From positions 1 through 40,859 of the forward strand of contig JAUHXL010000009.1 in assembly GCA_030426945.1 (NCBI GenBank): a DNA stretch of 40,859 nucleotides, given 5' to 3'. The translations under genes and the position numbers were made by a program. Numbering within the stretch: position 1 is the first letter of the stretch; every line of letters begins with the position of its first letter. The stretch is from a bacterium. Its GTDB lineage: Bacteria > Myxococcota_A > Bradymonadia > UBA7976 > UBA1532. Below the pieces are notes generated by a model, which had not been told where the DNA came from, did no database searches, and was given only the letters and a program-made list of their open reading frames with translations. Shown here in pieces: positions 34,816 to 40,859 of this stretch.

Positions 34816-37800
34816 TGCGCCCCGCGCTGCTGGTCGCCCTGGTCCTGTGCGCCGCGCCCGCCGCCGCGCAGGATCTCGAGCGCGTCTGCCTGCCGAACAA
34901 CGACGAGGGGAACGGCCTCAGCGTCCACGTCGACGGCGCGGGGGTGATGCACCTCGCCCGCGTCGCCCGCATCGGGCGGTCGCTGCTCTATTCGCGCATC
35001 GAGGCGGATCACACGGTCACCACCGAGGTCGCCGCCGAGAACGTCAGCCGACTGCTGACCGCCGAGGTGGAAGACACCGGCATGCGCGTCGAGGACGACG
35101 GCGCCGTCCACATCTGCGTCCACAACGCGCAGCGCAAGCGCATGGTGCTCGCCTCGCGCGCGGCGGGCGTGTGGACGGTCACCACCCTCGAGTCGAACGT
35201 CGAGGGGGGCGGCTGCGACGTCACGCGCTATCGCGGCAACCTGACCGTGGTGTACGAGGACGACGGCGCCCTGGAGGTGGCGACGCAGGCGGCCAACGGC
35301 ACCTGGTCCATCGTCACCGCCGATCAGGTCAGCGGGCGCCGCGTCGGCGTGCGGCCGTCGGTCGCGGTGGGCCCCAACGACGCCATCGCCATCGCCCACC
35401 GGGATCAGACGCAGGGCGCCCTGCGCATCAGCTACCTCAACTTCGGCGCGTGGACCACGACGGTCCCGGCCTCGATGTTCACCGGCGGCGGCGTGCAGGC
35501 CCACGCCAGCTTCGGCTCCGACGGCACCCTGACGGTCGTGCACGGCATCGCCGGCTCCAACCCCGACCAGGAGTCGGACGTCTTCCTGCTGCGCACCACG
35601 GGCACGCCCCTGGGGGGCTTCGCGACCACGCGCACCAACGACTTCAACGTGGGCGGCAGCGTGGGCGGCGCGCGGGGGCAGGGCGTCCACTACACCGCCA
35701 CCCGGCTGCTGACCCGCAGCGCCATCTTCCCGCCCGACGACGGCTTGCTGCTGTACACCAACGACACCGGCTCGGGTGTCTTCCTCGAGCGCAGCTTTCA
35801 GAACCGCCGCCACGTCTACAAGTACGTGCGCGTGGCCGCCGATCCCTTCGATCTGCCGGTGGTGGTCTTCCTCGACGAAGCGAGCGCCTCGTTCAACCTG
35901 CCCGCCGAGGCGCCGGTCTGCTACCACCGGCCCGTCGACAGCGACGCCGACCGCATCCCCGACGCCGTCGAGGCCGACTTCGGCACCAACCCCAACGACG
36001 CCGACTCGGACGATGACGGCCGCACGGACGGTGAGGAGATCCTGATCGACGGGACGGATCCCCTCGTGGCCGCCGCCTGCCAGCCCCGCGCGGAGCTGTG
36101 CAACGGCCTCGACGACGACTGCGACGACGCCACGGACGAGCAGCTCTCGCGCGCCTGCTATCCCGGCCCGGCCGGCACGCAGGGCGTCGGCGCCTGCCGC
36201 GGCGGCAACCAGAGCTGCGTGGGCGGCGCCTTCGGCGTCTGCCAGGGCGCGGTGGTGCCCGTCGACGAGGCCTGCAACGGGCTGGACGACGACTGCGACG
36301 GTCGCGTCGACGAGAACAACCCGGGCAGCGGCGCGGCCTGCAACACCGGCGGCGTGGGCGTCTGCGGGGTGGGCGTGGTGTCCTGCCGCGACGGCGCCCT
36401 GCGCTGCGATCCGGTGTCCTTCGGCGACGACGAGCAGTGCGATGGCGAGGACGACGACTGCGACGGCCGCACGGACGAGGGTCGCCTGGCCTGCGGGGTC
36501 GGGGGCTGCCGGCGCGAGGTCGACGCCTGCCTGAACGGGCAGCCGCGCAGCTGCGTGCCCGGGCAGCCCGCGGCCGGCGACGTCGGCTGCAACGGCGTGG
36601 ACGACGACTGCGACGGCCGCGTGGACGAGGACTACGTGGTCCTGCCCACCCAATGTGGCCAGGGCCCCTGCGCCCGCCAGGGGCAGCGGCGCTGCGAGGG
36701 GGGGCGCGAGGTGGACACCTGCCAGCCGGGCTCGGCCTCGCCCAACGACGCCAACTGCGACAACGTCGACGAGGACTGCGATGGCCGGTTCGACGAGGAC
36801 TTCGCCGAGTTCGCCAGCACCTGCGGCACCGGCGCCTGCGCCCGCCCGGGCCTCGTCACCTGCGCCTTCGGCCGCACCCAGAACGACTGCCAGCCCGGCG
36901 CGCCCGCGCCCACCGATCCCACCTGCGACGGCCTCGACGACGACTGCGACGGCGTGGTGGACGAGAACGTGACGCCCACGGGCACGTCGTGCGGCACCGG
37001 CGTCTGCGCCGCCAACGGGCAGCGGGTGTGTCGGCAGGGCGCCTTCGTCGACACCTGCCAGCCGCGCGTCGGCGCGCCCAGCGATCCCACCTGCGACGGC
37101 GTGGACGACGACTGCGACGGCCGCGTCGACGAGAACTACCAGCCCCTCGCGGTCAGCTGCGGCGCGGGCGTCTGCGCCGCGCAGGGCGAGACGCGCTGCG
37201 TCGCCGGGCAGGTCGTCGAGACCTGCACGCCGCGCCCCCAGACCGGCCCCGACACGGTCTGCGATGGCCTCGACAGTGACTGCGACGGCCGCACCGACGA
37301 GTCGTTCCCGGTGCGGGACACCACCTGCGGCGCCGGCGCCTGCGTGGCCAACGGCCGCCTGCGCTGCGTCGGCGGGCGCGAGGTCGACTCCTGCGTGCCG
37401 CCGGCGCCCGGTGGCGACGACGCGTCCTGCGACGGCGTCGACAGCGACTGCGATGGGCAGGTCGACGAGGACTTCGTCGCCGGACCCACCGCCTGCGGGG
37501 TGGGCGTGTGCGTCGCGCAGGGCGTCTCGACCTGCGTGGCCGGGGCCCTCGGTGATACCTGCCAGGCGGGGCCGACGACCGGCGCCGACGACGACTGCGA
37601 CGGCGTGGACGACGACTGCGACGGCCGCGTCGACGAGGCCTGGGCCCAGCCGGCCACCACCTGCGGGCGGGGCGTCTGCGCCGCCAACGGCGTGCGGCGC
37701 TGCGTGGCGGGCCAGCAGGTGGACACCTGCCGCGCCGGCAACCCGATCGACGCCGACCGCGCCTGCGACGGCACGGACAGCGACTGCGACGGCCGCGTCG

Positions 37801-40800
37801 ACGAGGGCTATCGCGCCCGCGCGACCGCCTGTGGCCAGGGGGCCTGCGTCGCCGCCGGCCAGACCGCGTGCGTCGGCGGCCAGGAGCAGGACGGCTGCAC
37901 GCCGGGCGCGCCGCCGGAGCCCGGCGACGCCACCTGCGACGGCGTCGACGGCGACTGCGACGGCAGCGCCGACGAGGGCTTCGTGCAGCAGGCCACCGCG
38001 TGCGGCGCGGGCGCGTGCGCCGCGGTGGGCACGCTGCGCTGCGTCGGCGGCGCCCCCGAGGACACCTGCCGGGCCGGCGCGGGCGCGGTCAGCGATCCGA
38101 CCTGCGACGGCGTCGACGACGACTGCGACGGTGAGATCGACGAGGACTTCCAGGCCCAGGCGACCGCTTGCGGGCGCGGCGCCTGCGCGGCGGTGGGCCA
38201 GCTCACCTGCGTGGGCGGCGCGGCCGTCGACACCTGCACGCCGGGGGTCACCGGTCTGCCCGACGACACCTGCGACGGGCAGGACGACGACTGCGACGGC
38301 CAGATCGACGAGGCCTTCCCGGTGCAGCCCACCGCCTGCGGCGCGGGCGCCTGCGAGGCGGCCGGCCAGATCGTCTGCGTCGCCGGCCAGGTGCGGGACA
38401 CCTGCGTCCCCAACGACCAGATCGCCGCGGACGATGCCACCTGCGATGGCACCGACGACGACTGCGATGGCACGCTCGACGAGGACTTCGCGGTGGTGGA
38501 CATCGTGTGCGGGCGCGGCGTGTGCGCGGATCCGGGGCAGCGCGTGTGCGTCGACGGCGTCGTCGCCGCGACCTGCGTGCCGGGGCCGCCCACCGGCGAC
38601 GACACCGACTGCGACGGGCTCGACGACGACTGCGACGGCCTCGTGGACGAGGGCTTCCGGCCGCAGGTGACCCGCTGCGGGGCGGGCGTGTGCGCCAGCC
38701 AGGGCCGCACGGCCTGCGTGGCGGGCGACGTGGTCGACGACTGCGCGCCCCTCGCGGCCACCGACGGCGACGTCGGCTGCGATGGCCTCGACGGGGACTG
38801 CGATGGCCGCGTCGACGAGGCCTTCGTCGCCACGCCCACGGCCTGCGGCGTCGGCGCGTGCGCCGCCGTGGGCCAGCGCGAGTGCCGCAACGGGCAGCTG
38901 CGCAACACCTGCGCGCCCGGCGTCGCGGCGCCCGACGATCAGGCCTGCGACGGCGAAGACGAGGACTGCGACGGCAGCGTCGACGAGGGCTACGTCGTGC
39001 GCGACACGGTCTGCGGCGTCGGCGCGTGCGGGGCGAGCGGTCAGACGCGCTGCGTCGCGGGCGCCGAGCAGGACACCTGCACGCCGGGCCAGGCGGCCGC
39101 CGCCGACGCGGCCTGCGATGGCCAGGACGCGGACTGCGACGGCCGCGTGGACGAGGACTACGCCCCCCAGGCGACCGCCTGCGGGCGGGGCGTCTGCGCC
39201 GCGGTCGGACAGCGCACCTGTCAGCTCGGCGTCGAGGTGGACGCCTGCGCGCCCGGCCCCCGCACCGGCGACGACGCCGACTGCGACGGGCTCGACGACG
39301 ACTGCGACGGGCGGGTGGACGAGGCCTACGCGGCCCGCCCGACGAGCTGCGGCGTCGGAGCGTGCGCGGCCACCGGCTTCACGCGCTGCGTGGCGGGCGC
39401 CGAGCAGGACACCTGCAGCCCGCGCGGCGCCGTGGACGGCGACGCCACCTGCGACGGCGTGGACGACGACTGCGACGAGGCCGTCGACGAGGACTACGTG
39501 ACCACCGTCACCACCTGCGGCCGCGGCGTGTGCGAGGGCACCGGCCAGCGTCGATGCATCCTGGGCGACCTGGTCGACACCTGCCTGACCGGCCGGGCGA
39601 CCGGACCCGACAGCACCTGCGACGGCGCGGACGACGACTGCGACGGCCGCGTCGACGAGGCCTACGTCACCCAGGCCACCACCTGCGGCGTGGGGGCCTG
39701 CGCCGGCAACGGGCTGACCGTCTGCGCGGACGGCACGCTGACCGACTCGTGCGTCGAGGGGCAGCCGGCCGACGACGACGCGACCTGCGATCTGATCGAC
39801 GACGACTGCGACGGCCGCACCGACGAGGCGTTCGTCCAGCAGGCCACCACCTGCGGCGTCGGCGCCTGCGCGGCGGGCGGCCGGCTGGTCTGCGCCAACG
39901 GCAGCCTCAACGACACCTGCCGCCCGTTCAGCGGCGCGCCGGACGATCGCACCTGCAACGGCTTCGACGACGACTGCGACGGCAGCACCGACGAGGACTT
40001 CCCGGAGGCGGAGACGACCTGCGGGCGCGGCGTCTGCGCGGGGGAAGGCGCCCTGCGCTGCGTCGACGGCGAGGCCACCGACACCTGCCTCGTGACCGAG
40101 CCCATCGGCGACGATCTCGCGTGCGACGGCGAGGACGAGGACTGCGACGGCTTCGTCGACGAGGACTTCCCAGGGGACGACATCACCTGCGGGATCGGCG
40201 CGTGCACGCGCCGCGTCTTCTCGCAGTGCGTCAACGGCGAGGCCGTCGGGGACTGCCGGCCCGGCGCGCCGGCCCCCGAGGATCGCGCCTGCGACGGGGT
40301 CGACGAGGACTGCGACGGTGAGGCCGACGAGGACGCGATGACGATGCCCACGACCTGTGGCATCGGCGTCTGCGCGCGCGCCGGTGAGATCCGCTGCCTC
40401 CGCGGCGGCTTCACCGACACCTGCGAGCCCGGCTTCCCGACCGGAGACGACGCCAACTGCGACGGCCTCGACGACGACTGCGACGACGCGGTCGACGAGA
40501 TGTGCCCGCCCGACGCTGGGCTGCCGCCGGACGCGGCGCCGGCCGAGGACGCGGCGCCGCCGGCCGACGCGGGGCTCGCGGACGCCGCGCCGCCGACCGA
40601 CGACGCCGCGGTGGGACCGGCGGACGCCGCGCCGGGGCCGGACGACGGGGCGGCCGGCGACGCCGGGCCCGACGCGGAGCCGGGCGCCGACGCGGCGACC
40701 GGCGCCGACGCGGCGCCCGGCGCCGACGCGGCTCCCGGCGCCGACGCGGCGACCGGCGCCGACGCGGCGCCCGGCGCCGACGCCCGCGTCGAGCCGGGCG

Positions 40801-40859
40801 AAGACGGCGGGCCGGTCGAGGGTGATCTGGGCGATCCGGACGGCGGTCTGGGCAACGTG
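34815..40859 (+). CDS. giant secreted MopE-repeat protein, C-terminus beyond window (partial, at least 2015 codons)
   Basis: TGATG overlap with previous gene; MRPALLVALVLCAAPAAAAQ signal peptide; DSDADRIPDAVEADFGTNPNDADSDDDGRTDGEE Ca-type repeats; 27 C-x2-G/N-x-DDDCDG-x2-DE motifs; open to last base. Confidence 0.93.
36099..40499 (+). repeat. 27 in-frame MopE-type (putative metal-binding) repeats, period about 168 bp/56 aa
   Basis: tgcrayggn...gacgacgactgcgacggccgcgtcgacgag-type core from first copy at 36099 to last at 40458; mean spacing 167.7 bp. Confidence 0.95.
40506..40859 (+). repeat. Pro/Asp/Ala-rich linker with (GADAAP/T)n tandem repeats
   Basis: PDAAPAEDAAPPADAGLADAAP...GADAATGADAAPGADAAPGADAATGADAAPGADA. 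Confidence 0.85.

Noticed and set aside
36098-40321. Long Arg/Ala/Thr-rich plus-strand ORFs in alternative frames (36098-37279, 37264-38670, 38168-40321) and minus-strand Ser/Gln-rich ORFs
   Set aside because: Wrong frames of the MopE repeat array; the CDGxDDDCDG frame is the coding one
36099-40499. Regular repeats considered as CRISPR or tandem DNA satellite
   Set aside because: 168-bp in-frame period with conserved Cys/Asp protein pattern; no short identical direct repeats with unique spacers and no cas genes

Overview
High-GC bacterial window with a Myxococcota/deltaproteobacteria-like gene style: DUF4215/MYXO Cys-rich repeats, MopE-like repeats, a MYXO-CTERM-like tail and Pro/Asp/Ala-rich linkers. 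I see four zones. (1) 0-20.6 kb: a PLD-helicase-DUF3427 protein, a DUF4132 protein, two metallo-beta-lactamase-fold proteins (one with two rhodanese domains), secreted/lipoproteins, an SDR-alpha/beta-hydrolase fusion with its TetR regulator, an RRM RNA-binding protein, and a compact operon of an amidase fused to a TolB-like region, a Usp protein and an RND-type protein that appears to have lost its transmembrane helices. A laccase-domain (YfiH/PgeF) gene follows. (2) 20.7-30.65 kb: an accessory conflict island. It holds an overlapping-gene operon of Trypco2-like protein, trypsin-nitrilase fusion, ABC-3C-like middle component and SMC/Rad50-like ATPase, plus a candidate PD-(D/E)xK-like protein, an AbiEii-like NTase pair, a VapBC pair, and uncatalogued noncoding repeats. 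(3) apaH and a small membrane protein. (4) 32.4 kb to the right edge: a DUF4215 lipoprotein overlapping by one base a giant open-ended secreted protein with 27 MopE-type repeats of about 168 bp. That giant ORF (34815..>40859) is absent from the supplied ORF track because it has no stop in the window. Strongest candidates for something new: the four-gene trypsin-nitrilase/ABC-3C-like operon, the TM-less RND porter protein, the internal MYXO-CTERM fusion, and the noncoding inverted/direct repeat elements in the island. All assignments are by eye from motifs; no database search was possible.
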